A DNA stretch of 64,000 bases from LMUY01 sp965199165 (GTDB lineage Bacteria > Pseudomonadota > Alphaproteobacteria > Acetobacterales > Acetobacteraceae). How positions within the stretch are numbered: the first letter of the stretch is position 1; every line of letters starts with the position of its first letter. The notes below the pieces were generated by a model. That model was not told the DNA's origin. It worked only from the letters and a program-made list of their open reading frames with translations, and ran no database searches. The position numbers were made by a program, and so were the translations under genes. Of the stretch, positions 31,930-41,030 are shown one piece after another. The DNA lies in NCBI GenBank assembly GCA_965199165.1, contig OZ240681.1, forward strand, positions 2,666,001-2,730,000, given 5' to 3'.

Positions 31930-34900
31930 ATGCGCCTGCGCACGTTGCTGATCGAGAAATACGGCAATTTCGACCGCACCGAGCTGTCGTTCGACCCGGC
32001 GCCCGGCTGCCTCAACCTCGTGCTGGCCCCGAATGGGGCCGGGAAGTCCGTGCTGCGGCGCGCGTTCCACGACCTCCTGTTCGGCATCCCGCTGCAATCG
32101 GACATGAAGTTCCGCTTCGACTATCCGGGCATGCACTTGCTCGCGGACGCCGTGTCGATCGATGGGGCACAGTACAGCTTCGGCTGGCAGCGCCGCACCG
32201 GCCGCATCTTCCCGGACGCGGCGGCCGACCCGGCGGCGTCGCGCTGGCTGGCCGAACTGCTGGCTGCCGTCACGCCCCGCCAGGTGGAGATGCTGTGGGC
32301 GTTGGACACCGAGCGGCTGCGCAGCGGCGGCCGTGACCTGGCCGCGGGCGATAGCACGCTCGGGAGTGCGCTGCTTTCCGGCACCGGCGAACTCGCCCCG
32401 GTGCGGGCCCTGCGGCGCAGCCTGGACGAGCGTCGGGCCGGGATTTGGACCAGGGGCAAGAGCTCGCTTCCGTTGAACAAGGCCCTGTCCCGCCTGGCGG
32501 CGGCGGCCAAGCAGCGGCGCGATTCCGTGCAGACGCCACGCTCGCTCGGCGCGTTGCAGGCGGAGCTGGAGGCCACACGCGCCCGCAGGCAGCAGGCCGG
32601 CGCCGACGCCGCGGCGGCGCAGGCGGAACTCGGCCGGCTCAACCGCATCGAGTTGACGCGGGCGCCGCTGACCGCCTTGGCGGAGGCCGCGGCTTGGCTG
32701 GCGGCGCATGGCGATGCGCCGGTGCTGCCCGACGGGCTGGGCGAGGCGCTGTCGCAGGCCCGGCACGCGGCCAGCCTGGCCGCGACCCGGTTGGACGCGG
32801 CACGGGCCCAGTTGGCGGAGGCGGACGCCCGCACCGGCACGATCGCGCGGGACGAGGCGGCCGACGCCGTGGCGGTGGAGTTGGACCGGCTGCCGGGCGC
32901 GCTCGGAGACGCCGCCACCAAGCGGCGCGACAGCCTGGCCCGCGCTGCGGAGCGGGCCGCGGCGCTGGCCCAGGTGGCTGCGGCGCTGCGCGAGATCGGC
33001 AGCGCCGTCGCGCCGGAGCAGGCCGGCACGCTCTTGCGGACCCTGCCCGAGATGGAAGCGGCGCGGGAGAAGATCAGCCAGCATACGGTGGTGACCACGA
33101 CGCTCGACCTCGCGCGCACGCGGTTGGTAGAGGCTCGGGCTGCCGCGGCCTTGCTGGAGGCCGATGCGGTGGCGGCGCCGGTCGTGCCGCCCGAGGGGCT
33201 GGACCTGCTGGTCGGCGAAATCCGCCGCACCCGCGATCCGCTCGCCCACGCCGCCGAGTTGGCGGAGGCGACCCGGGTCGCCGGGGCGGCCGAACTCGCC
33301 TGCCTGGCGCGCCTGCCGGGATGGACCGGCACGGTGGCCGAGTTGGTCGCGCTGACGCCGGCCACCGACGCGACCTATGCCCGCTTGGCCGAGATGGCGG
33401 CCGGGGCCGGAACGAAGCTGGTCCAGGCGGTGGCCGAGCAGGATCGCCTGCAAGCGCAACGCAGCCAGTGGGAGCTGTCGCTGGCCACGCTGCGGCAGCA
33501 GGCGCTGCCCGACGCAGCGGCCCTGGCCACGGCCAGGGCGAAACGGGATGGCGGCTGGCAGCTGGTCTACGCCCGCGCCTTCGCCGGGGCACCGGACGAG
33601 GCGGGGGAGCGCGCGTATGGCGCGGGGGATGCGCTGCCGATCGCGTTCGAACGCCACATGCGGGCCGCCGACGCCGTCGCCGATGCCTGGATCAAGGAAT
33701 TGGCCCGGGTGGAGCAGGCATCCCGCCTGGTCGCCGACCTCGGCGCGTCGGAGCCGGCCTGGGCTGCGGCGCAGGCGGCCGTTGCGCGCGCCGCGGAACG
33801 TCAGGCCGTGGCAGTTGCCCGCTGGGCGGAGGCGTGCCAGCGGTTGCGGCTCCCGCCGGACAGCGCCCTGCGCGACGTGTCGGCCTTGCTGACCGCACGG
33901 GAGGCAGCCATCGACGCCCGGCAACAGGCCGAGCTTGCCCGCGGCGCCCGGGCCAGCCTTGCCGCGGCGCATGCGGCCTGGGCCAGCCGACTGGCGAGGC
34001 TGCTGGGCGAAGACCCGGGTGATCTGGCGGTGTTGCTGCCGATGGCGGAGGCCCGGCTGCAGGCGGGCAACCGCGCCGCGACGGAGCAGGTCGCACGCGA
34101 GACGCGCCGGGCGCAGGCGAACGGCGAGGTGCATGCCGCCTCGGCCGCCCTCACCGCGGCCGAGGGCGCATTGGCCCGCTGGAAGGCAGGCTGGCAGGAC
34201 ACGCTGCGCTCCCTGGCCCGGCCGGAGGGTGAGACGCCGGCGGTGACCGAGAAGGTGCTGGCGGCGCTCGGCGCGCTGGATCGCCACCACCACGCCGCAG
34301 CCGGGCTGCAAGCCCGCATCGACGGCATGCAGGCGGATATCGGCGCTTTCGCGGCGGTGGTCGCGGGGTTGGCGGCGCGGTTGGGGATGCCGCCGGGCTC
34401 CGATCCGTTCACCACCGCCGAAGTGCTGATCGCCCGGCGGGACCGCGCCAAGAGCCTGCGGGACATCGCCACCGAAGCCGGCATCGGGCGCGACGCCGCC
34501 ATCAAGCGGACGCAGGAGGCGGCGCAGCAGCACGGCGACGCCGTCGCCGTCCTGAGGGCGACGGTCGCATCCTGCGGCGCGGCGGACGCCGAAGCCGCCG
34601 AGCGGCAGATCGCCGCTGCACGCGAACGGACCCGGCAGGAGCGGTTGCGCGACGGGGCGGAAGCGCGGCTGCGCGAGGTCGGCGGCTCCGCCTCGCTGGA
34701 CAGCCTCGCGGCTGCGGCGGCTTCGTTGCCGCAGGAGGCGTTCGAGGCCGCCCGGCAAGCCGCCGATGCCGCCCTGACGCAGGCGCGGCAGCATGAGCAG
34801 GAAGCCGCCGTGCGCCTGGCGGAACTGGAGCGCCAGTTTGCCGCCGACGCGGCCGCCACCGGCGCCAGCGAGGCGGCCGAGGCGGAGGCCGCGACCGCCG

Positions 34901-35457
34901 CCGAGGCCGGCCGGCTGCTGGACGAATACCTGCTGTTGCGACTTGCCGCCGGCATGCTCGGCCACGCGCTGGATCGGGTGGAGGAGCATGCCGGCCCGAC
35001 GGCGGTGCAGCGCATCGCCGCCGCGTTCGAGGCGATCACGCACGGCGCGTGGTCGATCCGGGCCAGCGAGAACGCCAAGGGCGAGCTGGTGCTGCTGGCG
35101 CTGGAATGCGGCATGAACGAGCCGGCCAAGCAGATCGACCAGCTGTCCGAGGGCACGCGCGACCAGCTCTACCTGGCCTTGCGCCTGGTCGCCATCGAGC
35201 GGCACGTCGCGTCCGCGCCGCCGCTGCCCTTCATCGCCGACGACATCCTGCAGACCTTCGACGACGCCCGCGCCCATGCCGCCATGCAGGCGCTGGTCGG
35301 GCTGAGCCATCACGTGCAGGTCGTCGTGCTGACGCACCACCCGCATCTGCTGGACGTGGCGGCCGGGCTGCCGATCCACGTCCAGCGGCTGGGCGGATAT
35401 TCCCCTGGAGCGGGTAGGGAAAACGATGTCCTGCCCAGTGCGGCTGCGGTGGGCTGA
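31930..35457 (+). CDS. SMC/Rad50-like ATPase (YhaN type)
   Basis: 1175 aa starting 2 bp after the nuclease gene. The N-terminus MRLRTLLIEKYGNFDRTELS with APNGAGKSVLRRAFHDLLFG carries Walker A and the YhaN-type AAA domain. A very long Ala/Arg/Glu-rich coiled coil fills about residues 190-1020. The C-terminus has the signature DQLSEGTRDQLYLALRL, Walker B FIADDILQTFDD and the H-loop LTHHPHLLD. It should work with the SbcD-like nuclease as a head-and-arms DNA clamp. The last codons and stop lie within a palindromic repeat (35449-35498), so the natural C-terminus may have been replaced. Confidence 0.9.
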   Translation: MRLRTLLIEKYGNFDRTELSFDPAPGCLNLVLAPNGAGKSVLRRAFHDLLFGIPLQSDMKFRFDYPGMHLLADAVSIDGAQYSFGWQRRTGRIFPDAAADPAASRWLAELLAAVTPRQVEMLWALDTERLRSGGRDLAAGDSTLGSALLSGTGELAPVRALRRSLDERRAGIWTRGKSSLPLNKALSRLAAAAKQRRDSVQTPRSLGALQAELEATRARRQQAGADAAAAQAELGRLNRIELTRAPLTALAEAAAWLAAHGDAPVLPDGLGEALSQARHAASLAATRLDAARAQLAEADARTGTIARDEAADAVAVELDRLPGALGDAATKRRDSLARAAERAAALAQVAAALREIGSAVAPEQAGTLLRTLPEMEAAREKISQHTVVTTTLDLARTRLVEARAAAALLEADAVAAPVVPPEGLDLLVGEIRRTRDPLAHAAELAEATRVAGAAELACLARLPGWTGTVAELVALTPATDATYARLAEMAAGAGTKLVQAVAEQDRLQAQRSQWELSLATLRQQALPDAAALATARAKRDGGWQLVYARAFAGAPDEAGERAYGAGDALPIAFERHMRAADAVADAWIKELARVEQASRLVADLGASEPAWAAAQAAVARAAERQAVAVARWAEACQRLRLPPDSALRDVSALLTAREAAIDARQQAELARGARASLAAAHAAWASRLARLLGEDPGDLAVLLPMAEARLQAGNRAATEQVARETRRAQANGEVHAASAALTAAEGALARWKAGWQDTLRSLARPEGETPAVTEKVLAALGALDRHHHAAAGLQARIDGMQADIGAFAAVVAGLAARLGMPPGSDPFTTAEVLIARRDRAKSLRDIATEAGIGRDAAIKRTQEAAQQHGDAVAVLRATVASCGAADAEAAERQIAAARERTRQERLRDGAEARLREVGGSASLDSLAAAAASLPQEAFEAARQAADAALTQARQHEQEAAVRLAELERQFAADAAATGASEAAEAEAATAAEAGRLLDEYLLLRLAAGMLGHALDRVEEHAGPTAVQRIAAAFEAITHGAWSIRASENAKGELVLLALECGMNEPAKQIDQLSEGTRDQLYLALRLVAIERHVASAPPLPFIADDILQTFDDARAHAAMQALVGLSHHVQVVVLTHHPHLLDVAAGLPIHVQRLGGYSPGAGRENDVLPSAAAVG

Positions 35458-35498
35458 AGCCCACCCTACATGCCGTGGTAGGGTGGGCTTCAGCCCAC
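35449..35498. repeat. Perfect 21-bp inverted repeat (family B)
   Basis: Arms GTGGGCTGAAGCCCACCCTAC at 35449-35469 and its exact reverse complement at 35478-35498, with an 8-base loop. Each arm is itself partly palindromic. It overlaps the stop of the YhaN-like gene and lies between convergent genes, so it could act as a terminator. A second, diverged copy is at 46862-46919, which shows this is a dispersed repeat family. Confidence 0.85.
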
Positions 35499-35551
35499 CG
35501 ATGGCCACGCTTTCACCGATTTACTTGCCGCATCCGGCGAAAGGGGCCGCC

Positions 35552-36961
35552 TTACATGGTCAGCGACGCCTCCAATCCCTCCGGCAGCGGGCAGACATAC
35601 GGCGTCTTGGCGAGCCGTGCCTGGTGGTCCGACTTCGCCTGGGCCAGCAGCGCCGGGTCGCGCAGGATGTCGGCGGCGGTCCCGGCCATCACCTTGGCCA
35701 CGTGGACCATCCCCTTATGCGCGGCCGGCGTCTTGCCCTGCGCGGTCAGCTGCCAGGAATGCCCCGGCGTGCCGATCGCATAGGTGGCGCCGCGGGCCTG
35801 CACCGTCGGCACCGCCCAGGACACGTCCCCCACATCCGTCGAGCCGACCATCTTCACCCCCCGCGCCTCCAGCGGCACGATCAGGTCGCAGAGCGGCGCG
35901 TCCGTCACGGGAATGCCGTTGCGGCGATGTGCGGAGACGATGTCGTCCTGCGTCACCGTCGCCTGGATCCTTGCGGCGAAGGCGCGGTCCTCCGCATCGA
36001 ATTCGGGCGGGCCGAGCCGGTCGAAGTTGCGGAACATCGCCTGCTCCAGCGGCGAGTTCGGCAGCAGGTTGGACATGGCGCTGACCACGGCGGAGCTGAC
36101 GCTGGTCTCCGTCATCAGCGCGGCGCCGTCGGCTATTTTCTTCACCCGCTCCACCAGGGTCCACAGCGCCGGCAGCTCGGCCGCGCGGACCAGGTAGCGC
36201 ACCTTCGCCTTGGCCTGCACCACGTTCGGGGCGATGCCGCCGCTGTCGAGATGGGCGTAGTGGATGCGCGCGTCGCTCGGCATGTGTTCGCGCATGTAGT
36301 TGACGCCGACGTTCATCAGCTCGACCGCGTCGAGCGCGGAGCGGCCGAGATGCGGCGCCGCGGCGGCGTGCGAGGCGCGGCCGGTGAACGAGAAGTCCAT
36401 CAGTTGGATCGCGAGCGATTCGGCGACGGTCACGCCCGAGAACGCCGCCGGATGCCAGGAGATCGCGGCGTCCACGTCGGCGAAGGCGCCGTCCCGCACC
36501 ATGAAGGTCTTGGCCGCGCCGCCCTCCTCGGCCGGGCAGCCGTAGTAGCGGACGCGGCCCGGGATGCCCTGCGCCGCCAGCCAGTCCTTCACCGCGGCCG
36601 CCGCCAGCATCGCGCCCGAGCCCAGCAGGTTGTGCCCGCAGGCGTGCCCGGGGCCGTTGCCCGGCAGCGGGCGGTGCTCGGCTACCCCAGCCTCCTGGCT
36701 CAGTTCCGGCAGGGCGTCGAACTCGCCGAGGATGGCGATCACCGGGCCGCCCTCGCCGGCCTCGCCCATGATCGCGGTGGGGATGCCGGCAACACCCTTG
36801 GTGACGCGGAAGCCCTCCGCCTCCAGCGCGGCGACGTGTTCGGCGGCCGAGCGGTGTTCCTGGAAGTTCAGCTCCGGCATGTCCCAGATGCGGTCGCTGA
36901 GGCCGATATAGGTGTCCTGCTTGGCCTCGACCCGGTTCCAGATGTCTTCGCTGTTCTGCAT
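35552..36961 (-). CDS. M20 family amidohydrolase (AbgB-like)
   Basis: 469 aa, ATG 36961. ILGEFDALPELSQEAG and GNGPGHACGHNLLGSG hold the metal-binding His/Asp of the M20D group. GCPAEEGGAAKTFMVRDG supplies the catalytic Glu pair. FTGRASHAAAAPHLGRSALD is the dimerisation-domain His motif. Closest in pattern to p-aminobenzoyl-glutamate hydrolase subunit B (AbgB), which works with AbgA. No AbgA partner is adjacent, so the real substrate may be another amide or N-acyl amino acid. It is cytoplasmic, with no signal peptide. Confidence 0.88.
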   Translation of the reverse strand: MQNSEDIWNRVEAKQDTYIGLSDRIWDMPELNFQEHRSAAEHVAALEAEGFRVTKGVAGIPTAIMGEAGEGGPVIAILGEFDALPELSQEAGVAEHRPLPGNGPGHACGHNLLGSGAMLAAAAVKDWLAAQGIPGRVRYYGCPAEEGGAAKTFMVRDGAFADVDAAISWHPAAFSGVTVAESLAIQLMDFSFTGRASHAAAAPHLGRSALDAVELMNVGVNYMREHMPSDARIHYAHLDSGGIAPNVVQAKAKVRYLVRAAELPALWTLVERVKKIADGAALMTETSVSSAVVSAMSNLLPNSPLEQAMFRNFDRLGPPEFDAEDRAFAARIQATVTQDDIVSAHRRNGIPVTDAPLCDLIVPLEARGVKMVGSTDVGDVSWAVPTVQARGATYAIGTPGHSWQLTAQGKTPAAHKGMVHVAKVMAGTAADILRDPALLAQAKSDHQARLAKTPYVCPLPEGLEASLTM

Positions 36962-37010
36962 CGCGCCGCTCCCGTTGACGGACCAGGCTAGTCCCGCCGC
37001 GACGGCCCTG

Positions 37011-37760
37011 TCACCCCAGCAGGCCGAGGCGCTCGAACAGGTCGATCAGCACCAGGTTGACGTTGAACTTGAAGTCGTCGGTGTCGCGCACCGCCTCCAC
37101 TGCGCGGGCGACGGGCCACAGCTCGAACCCGGTCACCTCGCCGTCGACCGGGTGGGGCACGAAATCGCCGGGCAGCAGGAGGTCGTAGCAGTGCAGCCGG
37201 TCGCGGCGCAGCCCCTCCGGGCGCTCCATGCTGTAGCTGATCACCCGGCGGTGCACCGCCTGCGCGACCAGGGCGGGTGGCAGGCCGGCCTCCTCGCCCG
37301 CTTCCTTGACCAGCGTCTCGTCCGGGCCGAGCCCGGCGGGGACGCCGCCGGCGACGATGTGGTCCAGCTTGCCCGGGTCCAGCTTCTTGTCCGGCGCGCG
37401 GCGTCCGACCCACATGTGCAGCCCGTCCGGCCGTTCGACCAGGCCGTTCAGGTGCACGCCCACCGCCTCGATGCCGAGAGGCGGCAGGCTGCCGCGATCG
37501 ACGGTGCCCAGCACCGGACCATCGGGATGAGCCCGAACGTCGAATAGCTCGCCACGCGTGCGGCACAGCCCGGCCCCGACCAGGGCGGCGCTGACCTGCG
37601 GCAGGGAGTCGGCCGTGGCGTCCGTTCCCACCAGCGCCGCCGCCTCCGGCAGCACCCACCCGACCTGCTGGCCTGCGACATGGAACGGGACGCGTGCGCC
37701 GGGCAGGGCCGTGTTGTTGCAGGCGAGGATGTGGCGCTGGAATTGTGGAGGAAGAGGCAT
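37011..37760 (-). CDS. Nudix hydrolase with DUF4743 domain
   Basis: 249 aa. The N-terminal part (about 1-115, FQRHILACNNTALPGARVPF) is the DUF4743 region found next to Nudix domains. The Nudix box GGVPAGLGPDETLVKEAGEE, then AGL, keeps G-x5-E-x7-x-E-x2-EE-x-G with Lys in place of the usual Arg. Related eukaryotic and bacterial proteins are thiamine-diphosphate-type Nudix enzymes (for example yeast YJR142W), so hydrolysis of damaged thiamine diphosphate analogues is possible. Other diphosphates cannot be excluded. It stands 49 bp downstream of nothing in the same direction and is probably monocistronic. Confidence 0.87.
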   Translation of the reverse strand: MPLPPQFQRHILACNNTALPGARVPFHVAGQQVGWVLPEAAALVGTDATADSLPQVSAALVGAGLCRTRGELFDVRAHPDGPVLGTVDRGSLPPLGIEAVGVHLNGLVERPDGLHMWVGRRAPDKKLDPGKLDHIVAGGVPAGLGPDETLVKEAGEEAGLPPALVAQAVHRRVISYSMERPEGLRRDRLHCYDLLLPGDFVPHPVDGEVTGFELWPVARAVEAVRDTDDFKFNVNLVLIDLFERLGLLG

Positions 37761-37898
37761 GGCTGGGTCTAGCTTACACGGCGGCGGCGGTCACTCGGCT
37801 GCTGGTAGCCTTCGTTTCGACTTTCCGCATCGGAGTCAACCGGGCCGCAGACGAGACGCCACCCCGCTCGCCTTTGCAGTTCGTCCCGCCGCTGCCAA

Positions 37899-39764
37899 AT
37901 GGTCCGTATGCCTCCCCGCTCCCCCACCAGGCCAGCCCGGCCGCGATCGACCATCGCCACCGTGCGATCCCTGCTGCCCTACCTCTGGCCTCGTGGCGAC
38001 CGCGGCGCCCATGGGCGGGTGCTGCTGGCGGCGGTCTGCCTGGTGCTGGCCAAGGTGGCGACCGTTTACATCCCGCTGGTCTACAGCCGGGCAGTGGACG
38101 CGCTATCGCCGGCGCACCACCCGGCGACCGTGCCGCTGGCGCTGATCCTCGGCTATGGCCTGCTGCGGGTCGCGTCCGCCTCGTTCGGCGAGCTGCGCGA
38201 CGCGGTGTTCGCGGCGGTGCAGCAGCGCACAACCCGGCGGGTGGCGCTGGACACGTTCCGCCACATGCACGGCCTGTCGCTGCGCTTCCATCTGGACCGG
38301 CAGACCGGCGGCGTGTCGCGCGCCATCGAGCGCGGGGTCGGCGGCATCCAGCAGGTGCTGCGCCTGGCGGTGTTCAACCTGCTGCCGACCCTGTTCGAGG
38401 TGATACTGGTCACCGGGACGATCTGGTACCTGTTCGACTGGCGCTACGCCCTGGTCACCTTCGGCGCGGTGGCGAGCTATATCGCCTTCACCGTCGGGTT
38501 CACCAGCTGGCGGGTGAAGTACCGCCGGCAGATGAACGCGGTGGACAGCGAGGCGAACACCAAGGCGCTCGACAGCCTGCTGAACTACGAGACGGTCAAG
38601 TATTTCGGCAACGAGGCGCATGAGGCCGGGCGCTACGACAACGCCCTGGCCCGCTACGAGACGGCGGCGGTGCGCACGCAGGTTACGCTGAACATGCTCA
38701 ACATCGGCCAGGCGGTGATCATTGCCGGCGGGCTGGCGCTGATCATGCTGATGGCGGCGGATGGCGTGGCGGCGGGCACCATGACGGTGGGCAAGTTCGT
38801 GCTGGTGAACACCTACCTGATGCAGCTGTACCAGCCGCTGAACTTCCTCGGCTTCGTCTACGCCTCCATCAAGCAGGGCGTGGTGGACATGGAGCAGATG
38901 TTCCAGCTGCTCTCCGTCGACCGGGAGGTCGCGGACACGCCCGGCGCCACGCACCTGACGCCGGTGGGCGCGCTGGCGTTCGAGGACGTGCGGTTCGGCT
39001 ACCGTCCGGACCGCGAAATCCTGCACGGGGTGAGCTTCCGGGTGCCGCCGGGCGGCAAGCTCGCCATCGTGGGGCCGACGGGCGCGGGCAAGAGCACGAT
39101 CAGCCGGCTGCTGTTCCGCTTCTACGACGTGGGCGGCGGCCGGGTGCTGGTCGACGGCAAGGACGTCCGGAGCGTGACGCAGGAGAGCCTGCGCGCCGCG
39201 ATCGGCGTGGTGCCGCAGGACACGGTGCTGTTCAACGACACCATCCGCTACAACATCGCCTATGGCCGCGTGGGCGCCACTCAGGCGGAGGTGGAGCGCG
39301 CCGCCCGGCAGGCGCAGGTGCACGACTTCGTGCTGCGCCTGCCGGACGGCTACGACACGGTGGTGGGCGAGCGCGGGCTGAAGCTGTCCGGCGGCGAGAA
39401 GCAGCGCGTGGCGATCGCCCGGACGATCCTGAAGGACCCGCGCATCCTGATCCTGGACGAGGCGACCAGCGCCTTGGACACGCGGACCGAGGTCGAGATC
39501 GGCGCGGCCCTGCGCAACGCGGCGGCGAACCGCACCACGGTCGTGATCGCGCACCGGCTGTCGACCGTGGTGGATGCGGACGAGATCATCGTGCTTTCGG
39601 ACGGCCAGGTTGCCGAGCGCGGCACCCATGCCGGGCTGCTCGCCGCGGATGGGCTGTATGCGGGGATGTGGCAGCTGCAGGCGGCCGAAGCGGAGGTTGA
39701 GCTGGAGAGCGGGCTCGGCTTCGCGGACCCGCTTTCACCGATGGGACGCGCCGTGCGGGTTTAA
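37899..39764 (+). CDS. Atm1-type ABC exporter (fused permease and ATPase)
   Basis: 621 aa, ATG 37899. Six membrane helices (about 40-320) precede the ATPase. VSRAIERGVGGIQQVLRLAV, SLLNYETVKYFGNEAHE and FVYASIKQGVVDMEQMF are signature regions of the Atm1/HMT1 group. Walker A is GPTGAGKSTISRLL, signature LSGGEKQRVAIARTIL, Walker B ILILDEATSALDT. Bacterial homologues export glutathione conjugates or glutathione-metal complexes and are tied to iron-sulfur balance and heavy-metal resistance. Which of these applies here is not visible. It is followed by a small gene 43 bp downstream. Confidence 0.92.
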   Translation: MVRMPPRSPTRPARPRSTIATVRSLLPYLWPRGDRGAHGRVLLAAVCLVLAKVATVYIPLVYSRAVDALSPAHHPATVPLALILGYGLLRVASASFGELRDAVFAAVQQRTTRRVALDTFRHMHGLSLRFHLDRQTGGVSRAIERGVGGIQQVLRLAVFNLLPTLFEVILVTGTIWYLFDWRYALVTFGAVASYIAFTVGFTSWRVKYRRQMNAVDSEANTKALDSLLNYETVKYFGNEAHEAGRYDNALARYETAAVRTQVTLNMLNIGQAVIIAGGLALIMLMAADGVAAGTMTVGKFVLVNTYLMQLYQPLNFLGFVYASIKQGVVDMEQMFQLLSVDREVADTPGATHLTPVGALAFEDVRFGYRPDREILHGVSFRVPPGGKLAIVGPTGAGKSTISRLLFRFYDVGGGRVLVDGKDVRSVTQESLRAAIGVVPQDTVLFNDTIRYNIAYGRVGATQAEVERAARQAQVHDFVLRLPDGYDTVVGERGLKLSGGEKQRVAIARTILKDPRILILDEATSALDTRTEVEIGAALRNAAANRTTVVIAHRLSTVVDADEIIVLSDGQVAERGTHAGLLAADGLYAGMWQLQAAEAEVELESGLGFADPLSPMGRAVRV

Positions 39765-39807
39765 ACTCGTGCGGCCGGCTGCCATCTGGGGCCGAAAGGA
39801 GAGCTGC

Positions 39808-40065
39808 ATGACCCTCGCCCCCGATGACGGCGCGCCTGCCGACCTCAGCCACGCCGGCGCGATCGTGGACAAGGCGATCGAGTACATGATCGGGCAGAAC
39901 ATCAGTTCGTTGTCCATCGCTTCCGCCCTGCTCGGCGGCTCGCTGGGGCTGCTGACGCGTTCGCTGTCGGACGAGGCGGTGGTGCAGATCCTGTCCAACG
40001 CCATCCGCAGCGTGCAATCGGGTGAGATGCGGGGCATGAAGGATGGGGGCGGTCCCCGGAACTAG
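39808..40065 (+). CDS. Small hypothetical protein (85 aa)
   Basis: ATG 39808 preceded by AAAGGAGA at ideal spacing, which decides the start within a longer open frame. Not recognised. It has a central helical, mildly hydrophobic region (AIEYMIGQNISSLSIASALL, then GGSLGLLTRSLSDEAVVQIL) and a charged, Gly-rich end. It might be a peripheral membrane or oligomeric small protein. It is 43 bp after the Atm1-like exporter and could be co-transcribed with it. Confidence 0.6.
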   Translation: MTLAPDDGAPADLSHAGAIVDKAIEYMIGQNISSLSIASALLGGSLGLLTRSLSDEAVVQILSNAIRSVQSGEMRGMKDGGGPRN

Positions 40066-40088
40066 CCGTTCGGTTCGGAGCGAAGGTC

Positions 40089-40271
40089 ATGTCTAAGGTC
40101 AAGGTGGACGACGAAGCAAGCCAGGTGAGTGGCGACGACGCTCGCTTGGACCTCGAGGCCGATCGTGAAATCGACGCCGGCCAGTTCGTATCCCACCAAA
40201 GGGTCGCCGACTGGCTTCAATCTTGGGGCAAGCCTGATGAAACGTGCTGCCCCAAGCCGGACCCGCATTGA
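40089..40271 (+). CDS. ParD/RHH-like antitoxin
   Basis: 60 aa, ATG 40089 with GGAGCGAAGG upstream. The acidic middle DDARLDLEADREIDAGQFVS and the tail HQRVADWLQSWGKPDE match short antitoxins encoded with ParE/RelE toxins, in which the WLxSWG end wraps the toxin. The N-terminal DNA-binding part is very short, so this may be a minimal form. Its TGA overlaps the TTG start of the toxin by two bases. Confidence 0.72.
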   Translation: MSKVKVDDEASQVSGDDARLDLEADREIDAGQFVSHQRVADWLQSWGKPDETCCPKPDPH

Positions 40272-40552
40272 GCACGGTTGTCTGGTCGGCATCCGCACTC
40301 AAGCAACTCGCGCTCATACGCGCCTACATCGCGCAGTTTAACCCTGATGCCTCAAGCGACCTGGCAACTCGTCTCACCGAAGCCGGTAGCAGCTTGGAAC
40401 GCAGCCCGGATCGTGGCCGCAGGGTAACGGGAACCGATATGCGCGAACTCGTCGTAGTCGGTTATCCATACATCATCCGCTATCGTGTTGTGGGCGATGT
40501 CGTTCGTATCCTTCGCGTCAGACACGCAGCACGACGACCGACTGACCGCTAG
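40268..40552 (+). CDS. ParE/RelE-like toxin
   Basis: 94 aa read from TTG 40268, which overlaps the antitoxin stop; an in-frame GTG at 40244 is less likely. VVWSASALKQLALIRAYIA, LERSPDRGRRVTG, MRELVVVGYPYIIRYRV and VRILRVRHAARRP are the standard strands and basic residues of the ParE superfamily. ParE members inhibit gyrase and RelE members cut mRNA on the ribosome; the sequence alone favours ParE (long N-terminal helices, RVxH end). Its stop overlaps the stop of the convergent 55-aa gene. Confidence 0.85.
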   Translation: MSTVVWSASALKQLALIRAYIAQFNPDASSDLATRLTEAGSSLERSPDRGRRVTGTDMRELVVVGYPYIIRYRVVGDVVRILRVRHAARRPTDR

Positions 40553-40716
40553 ACTTCGGGCGGCTCGTCCTCCGGTCCTTTTTGCGGCATATCGGCCCGC
40601 TGCTGAGCCTTCCGGCGGTGCAGGTTGGCACGCAGGGCGGCGGCCTCCCGCTCCTTGCGCGCGGCAAGTTCCGCCTCGCCGCGCTTGCTCAGGCTTGGTC
40701 CAGGCGCGGCGGTCAC
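40549..40716 (-). CDS. Small basic hypothetical protein (55 aa)
   Basis: GTG at 40716 overlaps the stop of cbpM (GTGA), and TAG ends at 40549, overlapping the parE stop. It is highly charged, with a helix of the form ERE-AAALRANLHRRKAQQRAD that recurs in small alphaproteobacterial proteins of unknown role. It is the third gene of a cbpA-cbpM-small ORF operon by overlap. Function is unknown; the charge pattern suggests a coiled coil or nucleic-acid contact. Confidence 0.5.
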   Translation of the reverse strand: MTAAPGPSLSKRGEAELAARKEREAAALRANLHRRKAQQRADMPQKGPEDEPPEV

Positions 40717-41030
40717 TCCGGCAACTCCCGCAGCACCGCGTCCCGCGCGTCGGCCGGAATGGTGGCCAAGGCGTGGCGGATCGCCCGCATCTGGCGCCGG
40801 GCGGCATACAGCTGGTCCAGCAGGGACAGCACCGTCGGCATCGCTTCCTCGCCGAGGCTCAGCTCGTCGCGCAGCTCGACGATCAGCTGCACCCTCGCCA
40901 CGTCGATGTCGTGGAACAGCCAGCCGCCATCGCGGCGTTCCGGCCGCACCCAGGCCAGCTCCACCCAGCGGCTCACATCCTCCACCCGCAGCCCGGCCAC
41001 GCGCTGCGGCAGCATCTCGATCGGTATCAC
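40713..41030 (-). CDS. cbpM: CbpM-like chaperone modulator
   Basis: 105 aa. Its sequence (VSRWVELAWVRPERRDGGW and FHDIDVARVQLIVELRDEL) is the MerR-like winged-helix pattern of CbpM proteins. CbpM binds the J-domain of CbpA and limits its chaperone action. Here the gene directly follows, and its start overlaps by four bases, the cbpA gene, which is the known arrangement. The C-terminal helix (LLDQLYAARRQMRAIRHALA) would form the dimer surface. Confidence 0.85.
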   Translation of the reverse strand: MIPIEMLPQRVAGLRVEDVSRWVELAWVRPERRDGGWLFHDIDVARVQLIVELRDELSLGEEAMPTVLSLLDQLYAARRQMRAIRHALATIPADARDAVLRELPE

